Of a stretch of 64,000 nucleotides of DNA, positions 23,525 through 34,824 are shown one piece after another. Made by a program: the position numbers and the translations under genes. The notes under the pieces are model-generated. The model was not told the origin of the DNA. It worked only from the letters and a program-made list of their open reading frames with translations, and made no database searches. Position 1 is the first letter of the stretch, and each line of letters starts with the position of its first letter. This stretch comes from Torymus aiolomorphi (lineage: Eukaryota > Arthropoda > Insecta > Hymenoptera > Torymidae): positions 177,989,604 through 178,053,603 of the forward strand of contig CM070873.1 in NCBI GenBank assembly GCA_036365515.1, in the 5' to 3' direction.

Positions 23525-26199
23525 TTAAACCAGGAATATTTAAATAGATTAACATATCTTGGTGAACAAAATTGGTTATGTACTAACGATTGTAGTTTTA
23601 TGATTTCATTTCTTTTATGTAAATTTGAATCATGATTCATTAGTATTACGTTATCTGAAAATTTACGAACAAAATTTTTCCACATACGAAATCCATACAC
23701 ATCTAGTGGTTGGATTTTACTCGTTGTTCCCGTTGGAATTTTTTTGATATTAACAATTTTATTTGGTGGCATTGTTTCCTCTGTAACTCTATCGCAGTGG
23801 CCGCTCCAAGAATCAATTAACAATATTTATTGGGACTTACATTTGGATAAAATATTTTTTTCAACCAAATTTTAAGCAGATCTGAAATTATAATAACTTT
23901 ATTTGTAAATTTATTTACTATAAAATTAAATAAAATTAAAAATATATACTTACTTGTAGTTAACTTTCCAGATTTAGACGCTTCTACGTGAACATTTTCT
24001 GGCTTGAATAAGCTGGCTTCTACGGTAGGTCCAAACTGACCACTGGTTTCCTTTAAAACAAGAAAAAGTGGTGACAGTAGTTGTCCTGTAGCTGATATAA
24101 GCGGCTGTATGGTATAACTGTGTGTGGTAGGTGATATTGACTACACTACACACAGCAATTGCTTTTCTCCTTCAACTGCTAGTGTTCTTCCAGAGTGCAT
24201 TTCTATTTGGAATCCACATTGATCAGAATTATAGATATTCTCAATTCCAATTGCCGATGCACACGATTTAACGTCGGTAATAAACGTATCAGCCTTCCGT
24301 TCTAGTTTTGAAATGCTTTCTATTGTTTTTCTGGTAATAAACTTATTCACTTTTCTAGATACTATTCTATGAGCAGTCTTGAACTTTGCTAGCCAGTGTT
24401 TCGAAGCATTAAATGTAATACCATCTAAACCTATTTCCTGCAGAGCTTGCAAAGCCCATCGCCGTATATCGTGGTCATGAATAATAAAACCAGCTCCTAA
24501 TGCAGCATTAAAATTATCCAATGTATATTGACAAATTCGTGCGATTTTTTCTCTGTAGGTACCACCTTTATTTATTGTATGAACCCAGCGATGCAGCTGA
24601 CTGATGGATTTAACTTTTCTAAATCTATTCTGTACTGTTTTAAGATTTAAGTTTGTCTTTTTTTTACCACTCCTCCAAAATTCTACGGCTCTTTGCTTAT
24701 ATTCAAAACTCAATTCTTCATCATCTATTATAGACTGATCTGTGGGTGCTTCTGGAAGATCAGGAATGTGATGTCTTACTTCATCCTTGATTATTTTTGC
24801 ATCATGATCTTCGTACTCTTCTTGAAAATCCAATGATTCCCCATCAATAATTTCAATATCATTAAAATCATTTGAAGAATTTATTAAAATGGACTTGATT
24901 CTTTCTGATAATTGAATTTCTTTATAATTTATAGTATTCACTGGTATTTTTAATGTTTGGAAATATTTAAATCATTTTTTAAATCTAAAATAAAAAATAA
25001 TGAATTAATATGGATTACGATTTCATGTTGAATAATTAAAAGATAATAAATAAGTGATCACAATAAATGTAAAACATTTTATTACGCAGTGTTTTCTCAA
25101 ATTTTCAAGTTATTTGCACGATTTTCAGACTCTTCACATATCAACATTAATAAGATTTAATGGAACTGAGAATTTTAAAATATTGATAAATAAATTTATA
25201 TGAGTAAAGATTAAACTCAAATGATATTAGCTGAAAAACAGTTGATAAAATACTTACGTAGTTAGAAAGAAAATACAAAATAGTCCAATTTTTCATGTAC
25301 ACGTTCTTCAACTTACACATTTGTTATTATTATTAGTTGCTGCTTCCAATGAGATATAAAGTTGATTCGCACCAATATAATAAAATTCCTTATACCTTTT
25401 TTGTAAAGAACTTATTCGGACAGAAACGTTAACTTTACGTTATTAAAGTAGCTTAGGTCGTATGTCTTCCTATCGATACATATTATCAGGTGACAAGCAA
25501 AATACAAAATACTAATAAATAGAAAATGTAAATAACTAGTAAAATATAAATATTTAGAAGTATTTGGTTTCAATAAAAAACAGCTTTCAATTTATCTCGC
25601 AGCAAAATATTAATTAGATATCGAGATATATTAAAAAAATCTCTTCCCAAGGTTGACCTTTGGGGGTGGTTATCGTTAATTTAATATTTTTCTCGTTATA
25701 ACATGTGTCAGTTTACTTTTTTTAATTCATAATTACGAGCTTAAATTTCATGTAAAAGAATAATTCAAAAATATTTCTATTACATTGCACATGTAAAAAC
25801 AGCCTAATGATTTAACGGAAATTTTATTCAACACACAGAAATATTTTTTTCTCATTCCATAAGATTATTTTGTAGTTCTTGTGAAAGAAATGTGTTTAAA
25901 AAATAGATTTTTTAAAATAATTTTTCACTCCATAAATGTGCTTATTAGCAGATAAAAAAATACGTGTTATTTATTGCCTTCTCAAACAGAAAGCTTGGTA
26001 ACGGTGAAATTTTTCGACCTGAAGATTTGAATGATTTTCGATGTTTCTGAGCTCCCTGAGTCGAGATATGCATTTTCCAGAAAATGTCCGTGTGTGTGCG
26101 TGTGTGTGTGCGTGTGTGCGTGCGCGTGCGCGTGCGTGCGTGCGTGCGTGTGTATGTGTGTGTGTGTGTTTTAAATTTGTCCGCAGCATAACTCGAAAC

Positions 26200-26960
26200 T
26201 GGCCAGAGATATCAAGTTTATCTTTGATAGGTATTTAAAGCTTATTTTGAAGTTAAGCAAGTTCAATTATATAGTTGATCAGATAATATTAAGGCGGTTA
26301 AAAAATAAAGCAAAACATCGATAGATCGAAATTTTTTTTTTCTTCACCGAATTTGGATATCGGTGGAAAGTAGGCCCATTTTCTGAAAGGCCTTGGAAGT
26401 ACCTATCAATCCATCTTTTTGTCGAACTGATCGGATAATATTAAGTTGTTTAAAAAAAATAAAGAAAAATATCGAAAAATCGAAAATAATTTTTTTCGTC
26501 TCTGGGTTTGGATATCGGTGGGAATTAGGTCAATTTTCTGAAAGGTCTTGAAATTAGCTATCAATCCATATTTTTGTCGGCCCAATCGGATATAATTAAG
26601 TCGGTTAAAAAAAAATAAAGAAAAATATGGAAAAATCGAAAATAATTTTTTTTGCCCTGGGGTTTGGATATCGGTCGGAAGTAGGCCCATTTTCTGATAG
26701 GTCTTGAAATTTCCTATCTACCAATATTTTTTTCGGCCCGATCGGATATTATTAAATCGATTAAAAAAAAATAAAGAACAATATGGAAAAATCGAAAATA
26801 TTTTTTTACGGGGTTGGGTTTGGATATCCGTTGGAAGTAGTCAAATTTTCTTAAAAATCTTGATTTTACCTATCGATACATATTTTTGTCTGTCGATAAG
26901 GATAATATTAAGTCGGCAAAAAAAATAAAGAAAAATATGGAAAAATCGTAAATAATTTTT
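26200..26960. repeat. ~156-bp tandem repeat, about 4.5 copies
   Basis: The block ATAATATTAAG.CGGTTAAAAAA recurs near 26284, 26434, 26589, 26745 and 26902. Each copy is followed by an AAAAATCGAAAAT stretch and GGTTTGGATATCGGT. Copies differ by scattered substitutions. Confidence 0.85.
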
Positions 26961-27039
26961 TTCATCGCTTATACAGAAATTGTACTTTAACATCCAAGAG
27001 GTACCACTACAAAATTAAAGGAAAAAAAACGCCTGTGTT

Positions 27040-27190
27040 AGAGGACATTTGAAACCTTCGCCGAGTTATATGGTTTTTGAAACCACTCTATGAGTTGGTG
27101 AATTTTGAAGTCTTCGCTGAGTTGGCGGGGTTTCGAAGCAAACACCGAGTTAGCAGGTTTTCGAAGAAAACGCTGAAGAAATTTCGAAGA
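27040..27190. repeat. ~30-bp minisatellite, about 4 copies
   Basis: Repeated units of the form GAAACCTTCGC.GAGTT..(T)GG.TTT follow each other with a period near 30 bp and moderate divergence. Confidence 0.65.
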
Positions 27191-28130
27191 AATGCAATTA
27201 ATTTATAAATTCAATAAACAGTATGTGTTAATACCTTAAACTTTTTAATTTGCAATTTAATAATTACTACATAACTATTTTAAAAATAATTTTCTTGATC
27301 ATTTTGATTAATTGTATTTATGGAAAATCAGATATGCAGAAAGAATGAAATGTTATATATTATAAAATGTACGTTTAGAAGAAATATTTGATGTAGTTTA
27401 TCAATTCTCTTTGAGAAAGCATTCTGCTAAATCAGTTAGCAGCGGTTTTTTTAATGCACTACAGCATATCCAAAAATTATTGAAATCTGAAAGTTCTGGT
27501 TGGGATATGTTAGCAATTTCTGTATGATAAAAAATCTTTTATGAATTCACAATAACCCCTACCAAAATAGGAATTGCAACCCTTTAGAATTAAAGTCCCG
27601 TCGACGTGAGCGTTTTTTAATAAGAAATAAACTGACGTTTGTTTCATTAAAACATTCCATTTCGTTCTCGAGGTATTGAGAAAAAAGGTTTTTGGGGATA
27701 AGTCACCCCTTGCAATGAATTTCATAAAAAATTCAATAACATTTTTGAATTTAGTTTATTAATTTACTTCATAATAGTACAACTTTTAATCATTTTCAGA
27801 AACTTTAATAATTTCTATGCCAAAATAAACGTTAAAAAAATCACATTCACTCTTATAAAAAATAATGGTTGCAACCCCTTAGCATAAAATTCACGTCCAT
27901 ATAAGCGTCTTTTTATAATAAATAATCTGGGGTTTGATTCATGAAAAAATTCCAATTCGTTCCGGAGATATAAAAAAGAAAACTGTTTTTGGGGGTAAAC
28001 TTTAAGGGTAATTTTCACCACTTAAATCGACGAATTAGCAGATAAAGAAATACGTGTCACTTACTTTTTAAAGTGCTACAACATATCCAAAAGTATTGAA
28101 ATCCGAGGGTTCAGGTTGGGGCACCTTCCT

Positions 28131-28480
28131 TGTAAGTATTCTCAAGCCGCTTGAGGTTATACCAGTGGTGTTGTACGGGAGAAACCGGCTGCGCAGGGAA
28201 GGCTAGTTCATAGCTAGCAGCCGGTATTTAGCGGGCAACAGTTTGCAGCAGCTACAGTGCGCAGCGCCGGTGCTGGCAGAAAGCGGCTTAGGCTTTCTAC
28301 AATAGATGCCGTGTGCGCCTGTCCATGACCTATACCACTGTACTTCTGACTGTCCCGCTAGGGATTCTAAAACGGCGAGTCATTCAGGTGTGTAATACGC
28401 CTGTATATTACCCCTCAGATGGATTCTTATCCTCCTCTTAACTAAACCCCGTTACAACTGGCTCCCATTAACGTGTTGCA
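28131..28480 (+). other. Possible LTR end and primer-binding site
   Basis: The stretch begins TGTAAG and a TTACA end occurs near 28455. It is followed within two bases by TGGCTCCCATTAACGTG, which resembles a gypsy-type primer-binding site (TGGCGCCCAACGTG) with changes. No second LTR copy is visible and the left boundary coincides with the end of the neighbouring DNA transposon, so this is only a possible remnant of an LTR element. Confidence 0.25.
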
Positions 28481-28909
28481 GAGCATAGGGTAGGGTTAAT
28501 TAATAATTTTAACAGGTCGATACTCTCGTTGTGAATAATTAATTATAACGTTGACAATTAATTATTTTATACGTGTATTGTGTATGCAAGGGTAGCTAAC
28601 TGGTGGCTTTAAACCATGCTTGGATGAAAATTACCTAGCCTGCACGTAACAATAGCTGAGGAAATTGCTTGTAAAGGCCGAGCAATTGTTGAAGTAATTG
28701 CCAGGACAACAAGGAGGATAGTATTAATTATTTATAACTTTATTTATCAATATTTATTTATAGAATTATGTTTGGCATTTTGCCTCCTTGTTGGGCAAGA
28801 AACGTGCACGCCGGGAGGAAAAACCAACGGTTTCTCAGTTGGAGACAACAAATCGGGAGACCGGACGTTAAATTCGTTGCTCGCTGAAAATTTTTCAATT
28901 AGCGGGATA

Positions 28910-29365
28910 AGTCGCATAATCGTTTGCGCGGGCGTCGTGTTCAATTGCGCGCCTGCTAATTTTGGGGCTGCGCATGCGTAACACGGTTAAAAATTAATTT
29001 GAAATTTCGTAAGCCCGGAATCGTTCGCGCATGCAACGAGAAGATTTGCGCACCCATGAACTTTGGTGCTGCGCATGCGCAGCACAAGAAAAGTTTCATT
29101 TGAAATTTCGCCCACGCTCATTCGCTTGCACCTGGGGTAAATTAATTTGCGCACGCGACAATTTGTAGTCGCGCGTACCCAGCGTGGGAAAAATTGAATT
29201 AAAATTTTGATTACGCGGATTCGTTTGCACATCCGGCATTTGCGCGCTCATTAGTTTTGCAGCCACGTATGCGCAACGCCGAGGATCGCGATTTGAAAAT
29301 CGGCGCCCGCTAAATCGTTTGCACATGCAACAATTACGTTTGCGCATAAATTAAAGTCATCGAAT
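28910..29365. repeat. ~100-bp GC-rich minisatellite, about 4.5 copies
   Basis: Units contain ATCGTTTGC.CATGCAAC, a run like ATTTGCGC.C..CTA..TTTTG..GC.GCGCATGCGCA, and TTTGAAATTTCG. They start near 28915, 29010, 29110, 29210 and 29305. Copies are diverged by perhaps 20-30 percent by eye. Hits to GCGCATGC make the block CpG-rich. Confidence 0.7.
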
Positions 29366-29552
29366 TACATTTGCGCAATATAATAATCTCCAAGCAGGTA
29401 TAATAACCTCCAAGAGAGTTCTCTCGGTCTAGCAACCGAAGACCAAGCCACCAGTCGGAATGCCGCAGTTCCCTAGCTAGTATTAATCCAGTAAATACAT
29501 TGTGATGGATACCACTGGCAGTCCAAGTTCGGATAGTTAACTTGAAATCCTC

Positions 29553-30299
29553 TTGCACACACACATATTGCGAGCGATTTCTGTGATGACGTATGACATC
29601 CAGGAAGCCGTGGAGAATTCGGGGCTGTCACACTCACAAGGTGAGATTGATAGCTGCCTGGCGGATCTGCAAATGAGGCGACGTGGCACGCTGTTCAGGA
29701 AAATAGGCAGACTGAGTAAGTGGGTGTTGGGGATATATTACCCAGAAGACTTTGAAGAGCCGGTGGGGCTGGGAGATGTGATCGCCAGGTGAAAAACGCT
29801 GAGGGAAGGCCTTTTGAGCAAACTCCTCATAGAGGACGACGGCACCTTCGTGGTAACTCTAAGTGGAAAATACACCCACTGATGGTAGTACTGAAGAGTG
29901 AGCCCTTACTGAAGATACTGAGGGAGTCGGCGGCAAATACTGCGTCAGAAGCCGAACAACCACATCGCATGAGCTCCCACGGTGCACGGCCAGAACACCA
30001 TGAACGAGGAAATCGTTCAACCATACGAAGAAGAAGACAACCGACAGGAGAACTCGCAACGAGGTGAGCCTGACAACAACGCACAAGACACCCGGGACAA
30101 TGGACAATGGCCGCAACCAGGAGACATGTGGCGTCTCCTATCGAGTGGTGGAACGGAGTGGCCGAGGTACGTCGGTTTGTTATTAGCGAAGCTAATAACT
30201 AAAGTAAGGTCGCTGGAGGACAATTTATCAGACCACCAGCGACAAACGGCGCACAGTAGGCAAAACCGACTTTTCCTTTTTCAAAATAGTATAACTTGA
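29553..30299 (+). pseudogene. Gag-like or unidentified open frames
   Basis: A frame at 29553-29792 (79 codons) ends in a TGA and continues in the same frame as open sequence to about 29900. An overlapping frame at 29982-30299 (105 codons) is rich in Glu, Gln, Asn and Arg, then shows a short amphipathic segment. The composition fits a retroelement gag region, and a possible primer-binding site lies about 1.1 kb upstream. No zinc knuckle or protease is seen, and the sequence switches abruptly to AT-rich satellite near 30300. The identity is not established. Confidence 0.3.
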
Positions 30300-30399
30300 G
30301 ATAGGAATATCCATAGTCAATGAATCTTGCTGGAGCTTCAAGATTAAGAATTGCCGAATATAGGAAAACTATAGGGAAAATGATATTATAACATTATAA

Positions 30400-33300
30400 C
30401 CTCGAAAACACGGTGTTAAAGTGTCAATTTTCTAAAAAAACTTCTTTAGTTGATTGGAGTATACGACTTCACACTATATATCAAATGTTTAAAGTCATTT
30501 TTCATAGATTACGGAGCGCTGAATTAGATAATACAATTAATATTAATTAAAAACCGAACCTAAAATAATAGTGATGAGCTAATGATTAATAATTACATTT
30601 TTTTCATACTTAATTATTTGTAATCTATCAATGTACAAAATGAATGCTAATAAATGATATTAAAATTAAAAATTAACCATATAACCTTCTAACCTCAATT
30701 TTGATATGTTATGATTACATGAATTATAATTATATCCGTCCATAGTCCTAATAAAAGGAGATTTAAGAAGATTTACTTTACTTTTCTATTCTCTTTTACA
30801 CATTATGTATTACAGAATTTAAATGCGCAAGTTTTATTGGTTAAGAACATAACCTGAAATACAGATCCCGATTTACATTCAGTGAGCTAACCAAGAATCA
30901 CTGATTTCTCCTTATAAAGTAAATGATTTAAGTAATTTTTCATAGATTATGCACAACTGAATCAGATAACACAATTTATATTAATTAAAAATATAACCTA
31001 ATGTATCAGTGATGCGCTAATGACGAATGAGTACAGTTATCTTCACATATTTCATGGTTTATAATGATCAAGTATGCCAAAAGGTATTGGCATACTGATA
31101 AATAATGTTTCAAAAATGAAATGAACCAGAAAAACCTTCTAACCTCAATGTAGGTAGATTATGATAATATGAATTATAATTGCTTACCCCATATTCTTAA
31201 AGGCATGGTGTGGTTTGTGCACATAAGAATTATGCACATATTTATTGTGCACACTTTAGCATTGGAGTATACACATAGATATAGATATACACCAATGCTA
31301 AAGTGTGCACAATAAATATGTGCATAATTCTTATGTGCACAAACCACACCATGCCTTCTTAAATAGATTCAATTCACTTTACTTTTCAATTCTCTTTTAC
31401 ACATTATGTATTACTCAATTTACATGCGCAAGTTTTGTTGGTTAAAAACATAACCTTAATAACAGATCCCGATTAACATTCAGTCAGCTAACCAAGAATA
31501 TTGATTTCTCCTTATCAAGTACATGATTTAAGTAATTTTTCATACATTATGGACTACTGAATCTAAAAACACAATTTATATTCATTAAGAACATAACCTA
31601 AAATATTAGTGATACGCTAATGTTAAATGAGTACATTTTTCTTTACATATTTCATGGTTTATAATGCTCAAGTGTGCTAAAAAGTATTGGCATGCCAATA
31701 AATAATGTTTTAAAAATGAATAGAGCCAAAAAAATCTTATAACAACAATTGTGTTATCTCATTTAGGTGTCCATAATCTATGAAAAATGACGTTAAACAT
31801 TTATAATACAGAGATAAATTTATGATTTTTTATTAGCTGACCCAATATAAGTCGGGATCTGTTATTCAGCTTATGCTTTTAACCAACAAAACTTGCGCAT
31901 CTAAATTCAGTGACATATAACGTGCGAAAGAAAATTGAAACGTAAAGTAAATTTAATTAAGAGTATGGGGTAAAGCAATTGTAATTCATATTATTATTAC
32001 ATACCTACATTGAGGTTAGAAGGTTTTTTTGGTTCATTTTATATCTTAGACATCATTAATTCTTATATCAATAAATTTTGGTACACTTGAACATTATAAA
32101 CCTTTGAATATCTGAAAATAATACAGCTGCCCATAAATATGGAAATAGACTTTAAACATTTACTGTATAGCAATAAGTCTATGAATTTCGGTTAGCCTAC
32201 GAAATATAAATAGGGACGTATTATTCAGGTTATGGCCTTAACCAAAAAAACTTGCGGTTGACAGTATTAATTGTAATTCATATTGTCATATTACCTACCT
32301 ACATTCAGGTTAGAAGTTTTTTTTGGTCAGTTCATATTTTAAACATTATTTATTGGTATGCCAATACCTCTTAGCACACTTGAGTATTACAAACCATGAA
32401 ATATGTGAAGATAACTGTACTCATTCATCAATAGCGCATCACTGATACTTTAGGTTATGTTTTTAATCAATATAAATTGTGTTTTATGATACAATTGTCC
32501 ATAATCTATGAAAAATCACTTAAATCATTTACTTTATAAGGAGAAATCAGTGATTCTTTGTTAGCTGACTGTACTCTATGAATTTACTCTAATTAAGAGT
32601 ATGGGGTAAGCAATTATAATTCATATTATCATAACCTACCTACATTGAGGTTAGAATTTTTTTCTACTTCATTTCATTTTTTAGACATTATTTGTTGGTA
32701 TGCCAATACCTTTTAGCACACTTGAGCATTATAAACCATGAAATATGTGAAGAAAAATGTACTCATTCATCATTAGCGCATCACTGATACTTTATGTTAT
32801 GTTTTTAATCAATATAAATTGTGTTTTATCATTCAATTGTCCATAATCTATGAAAAATCACTTAAGTCATTAACTTTATAAGGAGAATTCAGTGATTCTT
32901 GGTTAGCTGACTGAATGTAAATCGTGATATTCAGGTTGTGTTCTTAACCAACAAAAATTGAGCATCTAAATTCACTAATACATAATGTCTAAAAGAGAAT
33001 GGAAACGTAAAGTAAATTTACTCTAATTAAGAGTATGCGGTAAGCTATTATAATTCATATTATCATAACCTACCTACATTGAGGTTAGAAGTTTTTCTGG
33101 TTCATTTTTATTTTTTAAACATTATTTATTGGTATTCCAATACTTTTTATCACACTTGAGCATTATAAACCATGAAATAGGTAAACAAAACTGTACTCCT
33201 TTATCATTAACGCATCACTAATATTTTAGGTTATGTGTTTAATCAATATAAATTATGTTAGCTGATTCAGTTGTCCATAATCTATGAAAAATTACTTAAA

Positions 33301-33520
33301 TCATGTTCTTCATAAGGAGAAATCAATATTCTTTGTTAGCTGACTGAATGTAAATCGGGATCTGTTATTCAGGTTATGCTTTTAATCAATAAAACTTGCG
33401 CATCTAAATTTAGTAATACATAATGTGTAAAAGAAAATGGAAAAGTTAAGTGAATTGACTAATTAAAAGTATGGGGTAAGCAATTATAATTCATATTATC
33501 ATATTGTTAAAAATATTACT
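30400..33520. repeat. ~440-bp satellite array arranged as a palindrome
   Basis: The block TCCATAATCTATGAAAAAT appears in plus orientation near 31771, 32131, 32499, 32841 and 33275. It appears as its reverse complement near 30500, 30941 and 31541. Full units are about 430-440 bp and some are shortened to 340-370 bp. Orientation switches near 31745, so about three inverted units face about five direct units. There is no coding potential. A 155-bp hairpin element interrupts one inverted unit. Confidence 0.85.
31201..31355. mobile_element. Hairpin MITE with 7-bp target duplication
   Basis: The 66-bp arms 31200-31265 and 31292-31357 are exact reverse complements around a 26-nt spacer that itself contains partly mirrored AT-rich text. 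TTCTTAA flanks it on both sides (31194-31200 and 31356-31362). Removing the element with one duplication gives the text expected of the surrounding satellite unit. Perfect arms suggest either recent arrival or correction between the arms. Confidence 0.85.
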
Positions 33521-33745
33521 TATGTCGACTGCAATTTACTATCAACTGATAAGAATTTTTCCATCGGTCTTACAGTCTTACAAATTAAATTAAAATAATT
33601 AACATTTATGGCAGTCAGATTGCCGTTGTTTATAATCACCCCCGCAGAATCTGAAATAAAAACTTAATTAAAACCTGGGAAAAAAAACTTGGAAAAAAAA
33701 ACTTTGTTAGCAAAGGACGATCTGACTACCCACCACGACCACATT

Positions 33746-33785
33746 GTCCAACGTTTCGAGCCCGCTCCGGCTCCTCCTCAGGGAC
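33746..33785 (-). ncRNA. Small hammerhead-like motif of the Penelope type
   Basis: On the minus strand the order is GUCC (33785-33782), CUGAGGA (33781-33775), a stem II region GAGCC/GGCUC (after one extra G), GAAA (33757-33754), CGUU (33753-33750) and GGAC (33749-33746). GUCC and GGAC form stem I. ACGU, including the last A of GAAA, would be a two-pair self-complementary stem III, and U would be the cleavage-site residue. Small hammerheads of this design are known from Penelope-like elements and act as dimers. The extra G next to stem II is a departure from the consensus, so activity is uncertain. Confidence 0.5.
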
Positions 33786-33811
33786 TGAAATGAAACCCGC
33801 AATATACCTCC

Positions 33812-34499
33812 TTATATACCCCATAACCCCTTCTTTTCTCTTACCCCCACCACCATCCACATTCCCCTCTCCAACTTATCTAATTTACTTGACTCTATCA
33901 TTAAATTTACATTATTCCGATTTCTTAGAATGTGAATACTTTCAAGGCTTTCCCTCTTATATTTATTCTTAATCACCTCTTCTAAAATATCCACACTCCC
34001 AAAATCGAAAAAATGCAATCTATTTAAACAATGTTCTTTCAAACCCGATGTACAACTTGAGCTGCGTAACATATAATTGATGTTCATATATTCTCTTTTT
34101 CAAATATCTACCCGTTTGACCAATATAACAACCATTACAATCCCTACAATTAATTTTATAAACTACTCCATATTTTAAACATTTATCATCCTTATCTTTA
34201 CAATTACTAAATAACCTTTCTAAATTATTATCGTTTCTAAAGAAAACTTGAATATTATGTTTACTAAAAACCCTTCTAATCCTTTCCAACAAACCTCTAA
34301 CACATGGTAAACTAAAATATGCGTTCTTTCCATTTCTATTCCTTGTTTGATTATCTACCCGCTGCTTCAATCCACCATTATAAATTTCCCACACTCTCTC
34401 GTCAATCATTTTATCAATAAATTTTACCGGATAACTATTCTTAATAAATGTTTCTCTAACTAAATTTAAATTCTTTTTCCTAAAATCTTTATGTGACAA
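33812..34499 (-). pseudogene. Penelope-like polyprotein C-terminus (GIY-YIG endonuclease)
   Basis: This would be the nicking endonuclease that opens the target for reverse transcription. The frame 34499-34020 holds the linker region (YFSLPCVRGLLERIRR), then VVYKINC, CRDC and CYIGQTGRYLKKRIYEH, which are the GIY-YIG core with its catalytic Tyr, Arg and the upstream Cys pair. A frameshift near 34090 moves the rest (KEHCLNRLHFFDFGSV through LESIHIL) into the frame ending at 33812. The length and order match the end of Penelope-like proteins. The product would be non-functional because of truncation and frameshift. Confidence 0.85.
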
Positions 34500-34500
34500 T

Positions 34501-34778
34501 GTGAAATGGTGGATTTTAAATCAAATTTTTGACCCGTATCCCATTAAAAAATATCAAATGGTTGAATCTGTAGATTACGACATGATACAAATTTTAAAAT
34601 CTCAATATCTTTGGATCAAATGGGTTTACAGACCTCTGGTAGGGCCTATTTCTTAAAAAATAAACTATATTTGTATAATATATATAAATAATATCATTAC
34701 TGATCAAAATTTTTATCTTTTCAGTGAATCCAAAAAAAAATATTTTAACTGTAGTACCCCCTTAAAGGCGAATAAAGA

Positions 34779-34824
<46 letters not shown>

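Larger units (their letters stand above)
21070..24941 (-). pseudogene. Pogo/Tigger-like DDE transposase, interrupted
   Basis: The protein would bind the transposon ends and cut them with an RNase-H-fold DDD core. It starts at 24941 with an acidic N-terminus, followed by a helix-turn-helix region and a CENP-B-type DNA-binding block (residues ~175-210). The catalytic core follows: NSDQ near residue 239, the second Asp in IDSWSGH, and the third in QPLD 36 residues later. A 72-bp GT-AG intron fits at 23953-23882. A Cys-rich C-terminal finger (CEVEGC, CSWC, LCFKH) lies at about 21225-21090 and ends in TGA at 21070-21072. Lesions are an in-frame TAG at 24141-24143 and the 2.2-kb insertion at 21294-23524. 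The frame on the two sides of that insertion joins exactly when one TTAA is removed. Confidence 0.88.
25976..27444. mobile_element. Insertion in the right transposon arm, minisatellite-rich
   Basis: The right arm of the 19756-28132 element is collinear with the left arm up to 25975 and resumes at about 27445, so this 1.47-kb block was gained later. It contains a GT/GCGT microsatellite (26088-26170), a ~156-bp tandem repeat (26200-26960) and a ~30-bp tandem repeat (27040-27190). Near its ends GCCTTCTCAAACAG (25976-25989) roughly mirrors CTCTTTGAGAAAGC (27407-27420). There is no coding sequence, and the type is unknown. Confidence 0.5.
19756..28132 (-). mobile_element. 8.4-kb long-inverted-repeat DNA transposon (composite)
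   Basis: The ends CAAGGAAGGTACCCCAACCC and its near-exact reverse complement (right end GGGGCACCTTCCTTG) are flanked by TAA on both sides (19753-19755 and 28133-28135). The left arm extends to about 20850 and pairs with 25560-25975 plus 27445-28132. Within the arms a ~295-bp unit (start AT.TC.GGAACGAATTGGAAT) is tandemly repeated, three times on the left and about twice on the right. The centre carries a pogo-like transposase on the minus strand. Two later insertions lie inside: a palindromic piggyBac-type element at 21294-23524 and about 1.47 kb in the right arm. TA or TAA duplication and the transposase type fit the Tc1/mariner/pogo superfamily. Confidence 0.8.
33540..34500 (-). mobile_element. 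Penelope-like element, 3' fragment
   Basis: The minus strand encodes the thumb/linker and GIY-YIG endonuclease of a Penelope-like retroelement. A 3' untranslated region follows with the conserved GAAACGTTGG block and a small hammerhead-like motif (33785-33746). The reverse transcriptase core is missing, so this copy is truncated at the 5' end near 34500. The 3' limit lies in poly-A/T-like sequence at about 33540-33700 next to the satellite array. Confidence 0.8.
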
